NCBI RefSeq assembly: GCF_001679785.1 | Contig: NZ_CP016287.1 | Span: forward strand, 744,001-808,000 | From: Rhizobium leguminosarum | GTDB lineage: Bacteria > Pseudomonadota > Alphaproteobacteria > Rhizobiales > Rhizobiaceae | Direction: 5' to 3' | DNA: 64,000 bases | In this document: one piece after another, positions 8,403-15,511 of the stretch | How the letters are laid out: every line of letters begins with the position of its first letter | How positions within the stretch are numbered: the stretch's first letter is position 1 | Made by a program: the position numbers and the translations under genes | The notes under the pieces: generated by a model | Seen by the model: only the letters and a program-made list of their open reading frames with translations | The model's database searches: none | What the model was told of the DNA's origin: nothing

Positions 8403-9343
8403 TGGTCAATGATCGGTCCAAACGATTGTCAGCGGCCGCCACCGCGTCCGTCGACTTCCCAAACCTCGTCACCCACAGCCTTGGGCGGGGCGGCCGGGGG
8501 GCTCTGTTCACCGGCAATAGTGCCGATTCTGTCGAGGAACAGAGCCCCCATGTTACCCGGTCTGCATTCGTCGTCTCGTTGAAGGCTTCCGATATGCCGG
8601 CGGAGGACGAATATGACTCGGCCGCAATCGATCACCACGACGCCATCCTGACGCCTCTCCATCGGCAACGCGACATCACGCGCTTTGGCGATATCGACTT
8701 CGTCATCATCGGATGCGGCGGCTTGGGCTCACAGATCGCCATCCAGCTCGGGGCCTTCGGCGCGCGCCATTTCCTTCTCGTGGATGCGGATCGTATCGAT
8801 GAGAACGATTTGAACCGTCTCCCATGGGCAAGCGAGGCTGATCTCGGCTGGCTGAAGACGGACAGGCTGGCGACCCATCTGGCCGCGGGTTTCTCGGCCA
8901 ATGTCTTCGTGCTGCCCGAATTTGCGGAAGGCGCCTCGGCGCTGCGGTTAATCGCAGACTACGCTAATAACCCGTTCTTCATCCTCGCCGGCGACGATTC
9001 TCGTCCAGCCCAAGATTTCCTGTCGGCCTGCCGAGCATTGAAAGCCGGCCTGCCGCCGCATCTGCATGTCGGCCGCTCTGCAAACTATTGCATGGCAGGT
9101 CCTTTGGTCTTGGTGCATGAGGACGCATGTTCCGTCTGCCATTGCGCCACCCAAGTCGCAACCGACGACAGCTTTCGCACCCCGCCGGCCACCGTCGACA
9201 ACCCATTGGTCGCCGGCCTTGCCGTGTCGCAGATCGCCCAAAACTGCCTTTCGAGACACTCGGTCGCCCGGGGACGCCAATGGATATTGGACCTCAAAGG
9301 CGATCAAGCCGAGCTGCGCTGTCTTAAAACACCCCGAATGTAA
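8402..9343 (+). CDS. ThiF/MoeB/E1-like adenylyltransferase
   Basis: About 313 residues. The Rossmann-type nucleotide site is VIIGCGGLGSQ (near residue 105), followed by LLVDADRIDENDLNR, a lysine in WLKTDR and GDDS. These are the ATP-binding and adenylation positions of ThiF, MoeB and ubiquitin E1 proteins, which activate a peptide C-terminus as an acyl-adenylate. Only one Cys pair is visible (CSVCHC, near 244-249), whereas MoeB/ThiF have two CxxC zinc pairs. The first ~75 residues are an unrecognised extension. The start overlaps the HExxH gene (TGA 8400-8402, ATG 8402; GTG 8399 is alternative). In a cluster with a peptidase and HExxH protein, its substrate could be a small protein or peptide; that is inference. 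Confidence 0.8.
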   Translation: MVNDRSKRLSAAATASVDFPNLVTHSLGRGGRGALFTGNSADSVEEQSPHVTRSAFVVSLKASDMPAEDEYDSAAIDHHDAILTPLHRQRDITRFGDIDFVIIGCGGLGSQIAIQLGAFGARHFLLVDADRIDENDLNRLPWASEADLGWLKTDRLATHLAAGFSANVFVLPEFAEGASALRLIADYANNPFFILAGDDSRPAQDFLSACRALKAGLPPHLHVGRSANYCMAGPLVLVHEDACSVCHCATQVATDDSFRTPPATVDNPLVAGLAVSQIAQNCLSRHSVARGRQWILDLKGDQAELRCLKTPRM

Positions 9344-9346
9344 GGT

Positions 9347-9574
9347 ATGTCCATGATCGCGCTATTTTCCTCGGAATATTGTTGCCCCGTTGGCGCAACT
9401 GCCGGAAAGAACGATGAGCTGACGATAACCGAAGCTCTTCGTGATCCACTAATCGCTATCGTCATGCGCGCGGATGGCGTGACCTCCGAAGAATTCAAGC
9501 GACTCCTTGAGGCGGCAGCCCGCGAGCTAAAAGCCAATCTAGCGAACTCCTCCTTCCCACCAACCGGAGGATAG
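9347..9574 (+). CDS. Small 75-residue protein ending in Gly-Gly
   Basis: ATG 9347 follows the E1-like stop by 3 bases. The protein begins MSMIALFSSEYCCPVG and continues ITEALRDPLIAIVMRADGV and an amphipathic helix EEFKRLLEAAARELKANL, ending SSFPPTGG. The ALRDPLI..VMRADGV core resembles small uncharacterised proteins I recall from rhizobia; this is recollection, not a search. It looks helical rather than beta-grasp, so it is not an evident ubiquitin or ThiS homologue. The terminal GGA-GGA codons double as the Shine-Dalgarno for the next reading frame, which may explain the Gly-Gly. It could be a substrate of the cluster enzymes or an accessory protein. Confidence 0.6.
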   Translation: MSMIALFSSEYCCPVGATAGKNDELTITEALRDPLIAIVMRADGVTSEEFKRLLEAAARELKANLANSSFPPTGG

Positions 9575-9578
9575 GCAC

Positions 9579-9689
9579 GTGATTGTCGAGATGACGCGGA
9601 AGATGGTTGACGAGCATGTGCGGCCAATCTCGGTCCGAACCATGGCCCGGCATTGGCACTGGCCGTCCCGCGGAGTTCAGGGGCAATGA
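9579..9689 (+). CDS. Possible 36-residue leader-like peptide coupled to the DUF982 gene
   Basis: GTG 9579 lies 8 bases after GGAGG (9566-9570). The frame runs 36 codons, and its TGA (9687-9689) overlaps ATG 9686 of the next gene in an ATGA arrangement. The peptide is basic and rich in His, Arg and Trp (ARHWHWPSRGVQGQ at the C-terminus). Spacing and overlap suggest translation, either to couple the DUF982 gene or as a small product. An internal ATG at 9591 is an alternative start. No homology is recognised. Confidence 0.3.
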   Translation: MIVEMTRKMVDEHVRPISVRTMARHWHWPSRGVQGQ

Positions 9690-9991
9690 GATTCGATATG
9701 GTGAGAAAGTTCCCAACGATAATTCTTGTTTTTGCCGAAGGGAAAGATCGCAAGGTGATCCGTACCGCTCACGAGGCTGCCCAACTGTTGCTGAAGGAAT
9801 GGCCCACCGACGATGGTGAGGAATTTCTCACGGCGGTGAGAATCTGTTTGGAGGTCCTTACCGGAGAGAGCGAACCCGAGCAATTGCATGAGGCAATCGT
9901 CCGCGCCGCATATGAAGCGGGTATTGCAGCGATCACGACTGATAACCGCCTTGGGATTCTCAGGATCTATCCAGTCAGCGAGGCCAGATAG
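9686..9991 (+). CDS. DUF982 family protein
   Basis: 101 residues. The pattern RKVIRTAHEAAQLLLKEWP, then FLTAVRICLEVL, EAIVRAAYEAGI fits DUF982, a small family abundant in rhizobia with no established function. ATG 9686 was chosen because it overlaps the preceding stop (ATGA) and has GGAG at 9672; the frame is open up to 9653. It is the last gene of the rightward cluster and faces the leftward FAD oxidase gene. Whether it belongs to the modification system or is a bystander is unknown. Confidence 0.7.
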   Translation: MRFDMVRKFPTIILVFAEGKDRKVIRTAHEAAQLLLKEWPTDDGEEFLTAVRICLEVLTGESEPEQLHEAIVRAAYEAGIAAITTDNRLGILRIYPVSEAR

Positions 9992-10068
9992 TTGAACTCC
10001 GCGCAGGTGCTCATCTCAATCCTGCCCCCATCGAGCCGTTTCGGCTGCAATCGGACTGATCCGGTCCG

Positions 10069-11343
10069 TTACTGGAAGCGATCGAGGGTCTTGTAATAGA
10101 GCCCGACGAGCGGCAGGAACCACGGCTTTCCGAAATGGCCGGGAACGGCCGGCCATTCGAGCCCCTTGATCGGATTACGGTCGGCCTTGCCGAGGATGGC
10201 GTCGGCCATGATCATGCCGAGATGGGTGGAGAGCTGGGCGCCGTGGCCGGAGTAACCCATGGCATACCAGACACCATCGACATAGCCGGCACGCGGATAG
10301 CGGTCCTTCGTCATGTCGACGAGCCCGCCCCAGCAATAGTCGATCTCGACGCCGGCAAGCTGCGGGAAGATTTCAGCCAGGCTGGCGCGGAGAATGTCGC
10401 CGCTCCTTGCGTCCGAGCGCTGATCCGATGTGGCGGAAAACCGGGCGCGACCGCCGAAAATCAGCCGCTTGTCGGGCGACAGCCGGAAATAGTTGCCGAT
10501 GTTCATCGACGTGACACAGGTGCGGTTGCCCGGCATCGTAGCGGCGATTTCGGCGTCGGTCAGCGGACGGGTCGCGATCAGAAAGCTGCCGACGGAAATG
10601 ATCCGGCGGCGGAAATAATTAAAGAGCGGCGGCGTATAGGCGCCTGTCGCGACCAGGACGTGGTCTGCGGTGACGGTGCCGCGTGCGGTCTCAAGGCTGT
10701 GGCGACCGTTGCCCTGCCGGTGCGCGGTCACCGCCGCGCTTTCAAAGATGACGGCGCCACGACGGGCGGCCGCTGTAGCGAGCCCGGCGACATAACGGCC
10801 CATATGCATCATTGCACTCCTCTTCGAGAGCATGGCGCCATGAAAAGGCGAGCCGACCTCGCTTTTCAGGTCACTCGCCGTCAGAAGCGCCGTGTCCGGA
10901 TCGACCTCTCTGTGAACAGCCTCGAAATTGCGGGCAAGGGCATCGAAATGCTGCGGCTTGGAGGCAAGCTTTAGCTTTCCGGCGCGGCGGAAATTGCAGT
11001 CGATCCCCTCTTCGGCGATAATCGCCTCGATCGTGTCGATGGAATCGTCGAACGCCTTGTAGAGGGCGACGGCCCGCTCCACGCCGAGTGCTGATTTGGC
11101 GGACAGGAAACTGTGGGCGAGCCCGTTGTTGAGGTGGCCGCCATTGCGCCCCGATGCCCCCCAGCCGACCCTTTCGGCTTCCAGCACGACGACCTTGACG
11201 CCCGTTTTCGCAAGCTGGCGCGCAGCGGCAAGCCCGGTGAAGCCGGCGCCGATGACGGCGACGTCATAATGTCCTTCGACGGGGCCCTGAGCGCCGCCGG
11301 CAAAGGCTGGTGCCGTGTTGTGCCAGTAGGATTCGAATTGCAT
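10069..11343 (-). CDS. FAD-dependent amine oxidase, gamma-glutamylputrescine oxidase-like
   Basis: 424 residues of the DAO/DadA fold. YDVAVIGAGFTGLAAARQLA near residue 30 is the N-terminal FAD-binding motif, followed by GASGRNGGHLNNG, a stretch typical of PuuB/OrdL-type oxidoreductases. The C-terminal block GYSGHGAQLSTHLG completes the FAD fold. Such enzymes oxidise amines or N-substituted amino acids to aldehydes or imines. ATG 11343 is preceded by GGAG; the frame is open to 11439. It lies 13 bases downstream of the HAD gene, in one operon. A link with the aminotransferase and transporter at 19.5-27 kb is plausible but not shown. Confidence 0.8.
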   Translation of the reverse strand: MQFESYWHNTAPAFAGGAQGPVEGHYDVAVIGAGFTGLAAARQLAKTGVKVVVLEAERVGWGASGRNGGHLNNGLAHSFLSAKSALGVERAVALYKAFDDSIDTIEAIIAEEGIDCNFRRAGKLKLASKPQHFDALARNFEAVHREVDPDTALLTASDLKSEVGSPFHGAMLSKRSAMMHMGRYVAGLATAAARRGAVIFESAAVTAHRQGNGRHSLETARGTVTADHVLVATGAYTPPLFNYFRRRIISVGSFLIATRPLTDAEIAATMPGNRTCVTSMNIGNYFRLSPDKRLIFGGRARFSATSDQRSDARSGDILRASLAEIFPQLAGVEIDYCWGGLVDMTKDRYPRAGYVDGVWYAMGYSGHGAQLSTHLGMIMADAILGKADRNPIKGLEWPAVPGHFGKPWFLPLVGLYYKTLDRFQ

Positions 11344-11356
11344 CCGCGCGTCTCCG

Positions 11357-12025
11357 TCAGAGCCCGACGACGCCAGGCAGGCCCGAGATGTCAGGAATTT
11401 CGACATAGCCGTAATAGGGGTTGGCCGGCTCGTGGCCACGATTGACCCAAACCTTGTTCTTGATGCCGAGATCGTGGGCCGACATCAGGTCGTAGCGGAA
11501 GGAGGACGAGCAATGCAGCACGTCTTCCGGTCCGCAACCCAGCATATCGAGCATATATTCAAAGCCCTTGAAGCGTGGCTTATAGGACTGCGCCTGCTCG
11601 GCGGTATAGACCGCATGGAAGGGCGCGCCCAGTTTTTCGACGTTCGACATGATCTGCGAATTCATGGCGTTGGAGAGGATGACCAAGGGGATTTCCTTGG
11701 CGACCTTGGCGAGACCGGCCGGGACATCTGAATGCGGCCCCCAGGTCGGAACCCGCTCATAGACCATCCGGGCGGCTTCGTCGCGAAATGTCACGCCGTT
11801 GCGTTTGCACGTGCGCTCGAGTGAATTGTGCACCACCTCGGCATAGGGTTTCCAGTCACCCATGATCTCGTCGAGCCGATAGGCGGCGAAATTCTTGATG
11901 AACTCCGCCATGCGTGGCTCGTCGAGCTCTTCGCCGTAGAGATCGCGTGCCGCCTCCGCCATCTGAAAGTTGGTCAGCGTGCCGTAGCAGTCGAAGGTGA
12001 TGTATTTCGGACGGAACGTCGTCAT
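11357..12025 (-). CDS. HAD-superfamily hydrolase, haloacid dehalogenase type II
   Basis: 222 residues. FDCYGTL near residue 11 carries the nucleophilic Asp, LVILSNA is motif II, and YKPRFKGFEYML supplies the motif III lysine, matching the L-2-haloacid dehalogenase type II group. In catabolic operons these proteins may be phosphatases rather than dehalogenases. ATG 12025 is preceded by AAGGAT; the frame is open to 12088 but the homology starts at MTTFRPKYITFD. It is the first gene of a two-gene leftward unit with the FAD oxidase. A second type II HAD protein lies at 21137-21850. Confidence 0.8.
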   Translation of the reverse strand: MTTFRPKYITFDCYGTLTNFQMAEAARDLYGEELDEPRMAEFIKNFAAYRLDEIMGDWKPYAEVVHNSLERTCKRNGVTFRDEAARMVYERVPTWGPHSDVPAGLAKVAKEIPLVILSNAMNSQIMSNVEKLGAPFHAVYTAEQAQSYKPRFKGFEYMLDMLGCGPEDVLHCSSSFRYDLMSAHDLGIKNKVWVNRGHEPANPYYGYVEIPDISGLPGVVGL

Positions 12026-12196
12026 TTGAGTATCCTTGAGCGATCGGAACTGGGGACGTGTCACAATCATAGGCACCGCTTCACCCACAGCTCGCCTGAA
12101 TTGCCGCCATCGGAAGCAGAATCTATCGTATCGAAAGCAGGGTTTGGCAGAAGGTTGCGCGCCTGCCCGCGGTCAACGGGCGGCGGAGTGACTCAT

Positions 12197-12871
12197 TCAA
12201 TCGCCGTCGTGATCATGATCGTGATGCGACGGGAGGTCGAGGCCGAAGGTGTTGACGAGATCGGCCACCTGCGCCGGGCTGAGGAAACGGGGATTGAGGT
12301 TGCGCAACAGCAGATAGAGCTTCGCCGTTTCCTCCAGTTCCTCGGTCGCAAAGACCGCCGCCTCCAGGCTGTCGCCGGCAACAACAGGTCCGTGATTGGC
12401 CAGAAGCACTGACGAATATTTGCCCGCCAGTCCGCGGATCGCGTCGGCCACCGCCGGATCGCCGGGACGATAATAGGGCACCAGCGCGGTTTCGCCGGCG
12501 CGCATCAGATAATATGGCGTCATCGGCGGCAGGGCGGCGCGCGGATCGATCTCCGGCAGCATGGTCAGTGCCACCGCGTGGGTGGAATGAAGATGGACGA
12601 TGGCGCGGGCGCTGCCGCGCGTATCATAGAGGGCAGTGTGCAGCGGGATCTCCTTGGTCGGCTTGTCGCCGGACAGGAGCCGGCCTTCGGCATCGAGCCT
12701 GGAGATCCGTGCCGGGTCGAGGAAACCGAGCGAGGCGTTGGTCGGCGTGACCAGCCAGCCGCCGTCCTCCAGCCGCAGCGATATGTTGCCCGACGAACCG
12801 GGCGTCAGCCCGCGTTCGAACAGCGAGCGGCCGTATCGGCAGATTTCCTCACGCAGGCGCGCGTCGGACAT
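12197..12871 (-). CDS. otnC: Class II aldolase-type 3-oxo-tetronate 4-phosphate decarboxylase
   Basis: 224 residues of the class II aldolase/adducin fold. GLTPGSSGNIS binds phosphate, and VHLHSTHAVAL plus LANHGPVV supply zinc histidines. With OtnK, OtnI and an LtnD-like dehydrogenase encoded nearby, the role is decarboxylation of 3-oxo-tetronate 4-phosphate to dihydroxyacetone phosphate, as known for the threonate/erythronate pathways. The tail HHDHDHDGD is unusual and may bind metal. It lies just downstream of the LacI regulator on the same strand, separated from the rest of the pathway by the divergent promoter. The specific name depends on context, since the fold alone is shared with sugar-phosphate aldolases. 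Confidence 0.8.
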   Translation of the reverse strand: MSDARLREEICRYGRSLFERGLTPGSSGNISLRLEDGGWLVTPTNASLGFLDPARISRLDAEGRLLSGDKPTKEIPLHTALYDTRGSARAIVHLHSTHAVALTMLPEIDPRAALPPMTPYYLMRAGETALVPYYRPGDPAVADAIRGLAGKYSSVLLANHGPVVAGDSLEAAVFATEELEETAKLYLLLRNLNPRFLSPAQVADLVNTFGLDLPSHHDHDHDGD

Positions 12872-12887
12872 GACAGTTCCTCCAATA

Positions 12888-13886
12888 TTACGCGGTTGCC
12901 CCTTCGATCAATTCAAAGCCGAGATCGACGGCCTGCGGCGGCGCATTAGTGACGACCAACTGCGCGGCTATCTGCCCCGTCGCCACACGCGGCGTTCGGA
13001 TGGTCGACAGCGGTTGCGGGGTTGCCCGGCCGATATCGAGGCCGTTATAGCCAAAAATGGCGAGCTTCGAGGGAATCGCTATCCCCTCGGCCAGACAATG
13101 AAAATAGCCGCCCAGCGCCATGTCGTCGTTGGAAAAATAAACCGCATCGAGATCGCTCGTCCGGGCAAGCAGCCGCTCCAGCCCCAGCCTGCCATTTTCC
13201 ACGGACGAAGCGCCTGGGAGAATTTCGCGGGCGACGAGCGGGGCGTCATGCGCAGCGAGCGTTTCGCAAAAGCTGGAAAACCGCTTGCCGGCACGGGTAT
13301 CGCGGTTCAGGTCGTGGCCGACATAGCCGATCCGGCGATACCCCCGCTTCAGCAGGAAGGCAGCGCTCTCCCGCCCGGCCGCGCGGTTCGAGAAACCGAC
13401 CGCGATATCGAGAGCATCGCCGTCCAGATCGAGCAGTTCGACGACCCGGCACCCGCTGGCGCGCAGCATCTTCACCGTGCCCTCGGTATGCTCGCATCCC
13501 GCCAGCATGACCGCCGCCGGCCGCCAGGCAAGCATCGCGGCTGCGAGCGCTTCCTCCTTGCCCGGATCATAATCGGTCACCGAGAATACCGCCTGATACC
13601 GGTTTTCTTCCAGAACGGCACTGGCACCGCGCAGCACATCGGGAAAGACGATGTTGGACAGCGAGGGAATGACGAAGGCGACAAGACGCGAACCGGTGGA
13701 GGCGAGCGTTCCCGCGATCCGGTTCGGCACATAGCCCAGCCGCTCGACGGCGACCATTACCCGCTCGCGCGTCTTGCCGGAAAACGAACCGTGGTTGCGC
13801 AGTACGCGCGACACCGTGCTCTCGCCAACACCGGCCGCTTCCGCGACCTCGGCAAGCGTCACCGTCGCCTGATGTTTGAATTCCAT
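12888..13886 (-). CDS. LacI-family repressor of the tetronate cluster
   Basis: 332 residues. The helix-turn-helix TLAEVAEAAGVGESTVSRVL at the N-terminus and hinge GYVPNRIAG are classic LacI features, followed by a periplasmic-binding-protein-like effector domain. ATG 13886 was chosen because homology starts at MEFKHQATVTLAEV; the frame is open to 13958. It is divergent from the MFS/ltnD/otnI/otnK operon, and three palindromes in the intergenic region are its likely operators. The effector is probably a tetronate or pathway intermediate, by context. Confidence 0.85.
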   Translation of the reverse strand: MEFKHQATVTLAEVAEAAGVGESTVSRVLRNHGSFSGKTRERVMVAVERLGYVPNRIAGTLASTGSRLVAFVIPSLSNIVFPDVLRGASAVLEENRYQAVFSVTDYDPGKEEALAAAMLAWRPAAVMLAGCEHTEGTVKMLRASGCRVVELLDLDGDALDIAVGFSNRAAGRESAAFLLKRGYRRIGYVGHDLNRDTRAGKRFSSFCETLAAHDAPLVAREILPGASSVENGRLGLERLLARTSDLDAVYFSNDDMALGGYFHCLAEGIAIPSKLAIFGYNGLDIGRATPQPLSTIRTPRVATGQIAAQLVVTNAPPQAVDLGFELIEGATA

Positions 13887-13991
13887 CGTTACGTTTGAAC
13901 CCGACTGTTGAGGTGGTTGCCCGGCCTGCCCGCCCGATGACCACCGCTCTGCCCCCATTTTTCACCGCTCCCGCCAAGAAGCAAGGTTTTT

Positions 13992-14007
13992 TTGGCAGCG
14001 CTACCAA
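13992..14007. promoter_or_regulatory. LacI-type operator 1
   Basis: TTGGCAGCGCTACCAA, a 16-base palindrome with one mismatch, sharing the TGGCAGCGCT core with the two sites downstream. The central CG-flanked GCGC is typical of LacI-family operators. Confidence 0.8.
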
Positions 14008-14014
14008 TTTGCCG

Positions 14015-14030
14015 TTGGCAGCGCTGCCAA
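14015..14030. promoter_or_regulatory. LacI-type operator 2
   Basis: TTGGCAGCGCTGCCAA, a perfect 16-base palindrome. Its centre is 23 bases from that of operator 1, about two helical turns, so two dimers could bind the same face. Confidence 0.85.
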
Positions 14031-14046
14031 AATGGATTAATGAGAA

Positions 14047-14060
14047 TGGCAGCGCTGCCA
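14047..14060. promoter_or_regulatory. LacI-type operator 3
   Basis: TGGCAGCGCTGCCA, a perfect 14-base palindrome, centred 31 bases from operator 2 (about three helical turns) and 67 bases before the transporter start codon. Confidence 0.85.
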
Positions 14061-14126
14061 GAAAACGGCATGGCGTGCCGCGGCAGGATCTCAAGGAGAC
14101 CGCGGCAACAATCGGAGGAGAAAATC

Positions 14127-15443
14127 ATGACGCTGCAGACGCAAGCGCCAGTTGTTGGCGCACATCCCGCCCAGACGCTCGAAGACCGTGCTTATGGCAA
14201 GGTATTCTGGCGCATCGTACCCTTTTTGATGCTGTGCTACGTGGTCGCCTATCTCGACCGCGTCAATGTCGGCTTCGCCAAGCTGCAGATGTCGAGCGAA
14301 CTCGGCCTCTCGGAAGCCGCCTATGGCATCGGCGCAGGCATTTTCTTCATCGGCTATTTTCTGTTTGAAGTGCCGAGCAACATCATCATGAACAAGGTTG
14401 GCGCGCGGGTGTGGATCGCCCGCATCATGGTCACCTGGGGCATCATTTCCGCCGCCTTCATGTTCACCTCGTCGGAAACCGTCTTCTATGTCCTGCGTTT
14501 CCTGCTGGGCGTTGCCGAAGCCGGATTTTTTCCCGGCATCATTCTTTATCTGACCGCTTGGTATCCAGCCCATCGCCGCGCCAGGATCATCACCACCTTC
14601 ATGTCGGCGATCCCGATATCCGCCATTTTCGGCAATCCGCTTTCGGGTCTCCTGATGGACAGTTTCCACGGCACGCACGGACTTTCCGGCTGGCAGTGGA
14701 TGTTCCTGATCGAAGCCATTCCGGCTATTCTTTTCGGCGTTGCGACGTTCTTCTACCTTGATGATACGATCCAGGGCGCGAAATGGCTGAGCGATGAGGA
14801 AAAACGCGTGCTGACGGCCAATATCGAGGCGGAGAACCGGGCCAAGACAGCAAGCCCGCACAGCATCGGCGCAACGCTGACCGACCGCCGCGTCTGGCTG
14901 ATGTGCCTGATCTATTTCTGCTTCGTGCTCGGGCAATATGGCCTGAATTTCTGGATGCCGACCATCGTCAAGGCCTCGGGCGTCAACGGAAATCTCAATA
15001 TCGGCCTGATTTCCGCGATCCCCTATATCTGCACATTCGTCGTCATGCTGGCGCTCGGACGTTCCGCCGACAGGCTGCGCGAACGCCGCTGGCACCTCGT
15101 CGTCCCGGCCTTCATCGCCGCCGGTGGTTTCGTCGCGGCGACCATGGCGACGAGCACGACGGTCTCGATTGTCTGCCTCTCGCTGGCTGCCGCCGGCGCC
15201 ATCAGCTGCGCGCCGCTGTTCTGGTCGCTTCCGACGGCTTTTCTCGCCGGCACGGGCGCTGCGGCCGGCATTGCCTGGATCAACTCGGTCGGTAATCTCG
15301 CCGGGTTTCTCGGGCCGTTTCTGGTAGGCTATCTCAAAGACTTCACCGGCACCAACAGCGCCGGCATGTATCTGCTGGCGGCTGCGTTAATCATTGGTTC
15401 GCTGGCCGTGTTGACGGTTCCGGCGAAAAGCGTCAATCGCTGA
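14127..15443 (+). CDS. MFS transporter, anion:cation symporter family (probable tetronate importer)
   Basis: 438 residues with about 12 hydrophobic segments. VVAYLDRVNVGFAKLQM and FFIGYFLFEVPSNIIMNKVG early in the protein are signatures of the ACS family (phthalate, glucarate, tartrate and other organic-acid permeases). ATG 14127 was chosen for the GGAGGAG at 14114-14120; the frame is open to 13992 but would then run through the operators. First gene of the ltnD-otnI-otnK operon, so threonate or erythronate is the likely substrate. Confidence 0.85.
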   Translation: MTLQTQAPVVGAHPAQTLEDRAYGKVFWRIVPFLMLCYVVAYLDRVNVGFAKLQMSSELGLSEAAYGIGAGIFFIGYFLFEVPSNIIMNKVGARVWIARIMVTWGIISAAFMFTSSETVFYVLRFLLGVAEAGFFPGIILYLTAWYPAHRRARIITTFMSAIPISAIFGNPLSGLLMDSFHGTHGLSGWQWMFLIEAIPAILFGVATFFYLDDTIQGAKWLSDEEKRVLTANIEAENRAKTASPHSIGATLTDRRVWLMCLIYFCFVLGQYGLNFWMPTIVKASGVNGNLNIGLISAIPYICTFVVMLALGRSADRLRERRWHLVVPAFIAAGGFVAATMATSTTVSIVCLSLAAAGAISCAPLFWSLPTAFLAGTGAAAGIAWINSVGNLAGFLGPFLVGYLKDFTGTNSAGMYLLAAALIIGSLAVLTVPAKSVNR

Positions 15444-15450
15444 GCTACAG

Positions 15451-15476
15451 CCCCTCCGGGATGATACCCGGAGGGG
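15451..15476 (+). other. Intercistronic 10-bp hairpin between transporter and ltnD
   Basis: CCCCTCCGGG pairs perfectly with CCCGGAGGGG around a 6-base loop, without a T-run. It probably acts as an mRNA-processing or stability element, or a leaky attenuator, separating expression of the transporter from the enzymes. An ATG at 15461 falls in the loop, which argues against it as the ltnD start. Confidence 0.6.
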
Positions 15477-15511
15477 CGCAGACCTCTCTCACAAGACTGG
15501 AGAAGCTCCTT

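Noticed and set aside
9347..9574. Ubiquitin/ThiS-like beta-grasp protein
   Set aside because: Apart from the terminal Gly-Gly, the sequence looks helical and lacks the beta-grasp pattern. Only the possibility of an unrelated substrate is kept.
12636..13898. Rightward open frame (420 codons) over otnC and the LacI gene
   Set aside because: Antisense to two well-supported genes, and low-complexity in composition.
15461..15511. Earlier ATG for ltnD at 15461
   Set aside because: It lies in the loop of a strong hairpin and has no ribosome-binding site, while ATG 15512 has GGAG at a suitable distance.
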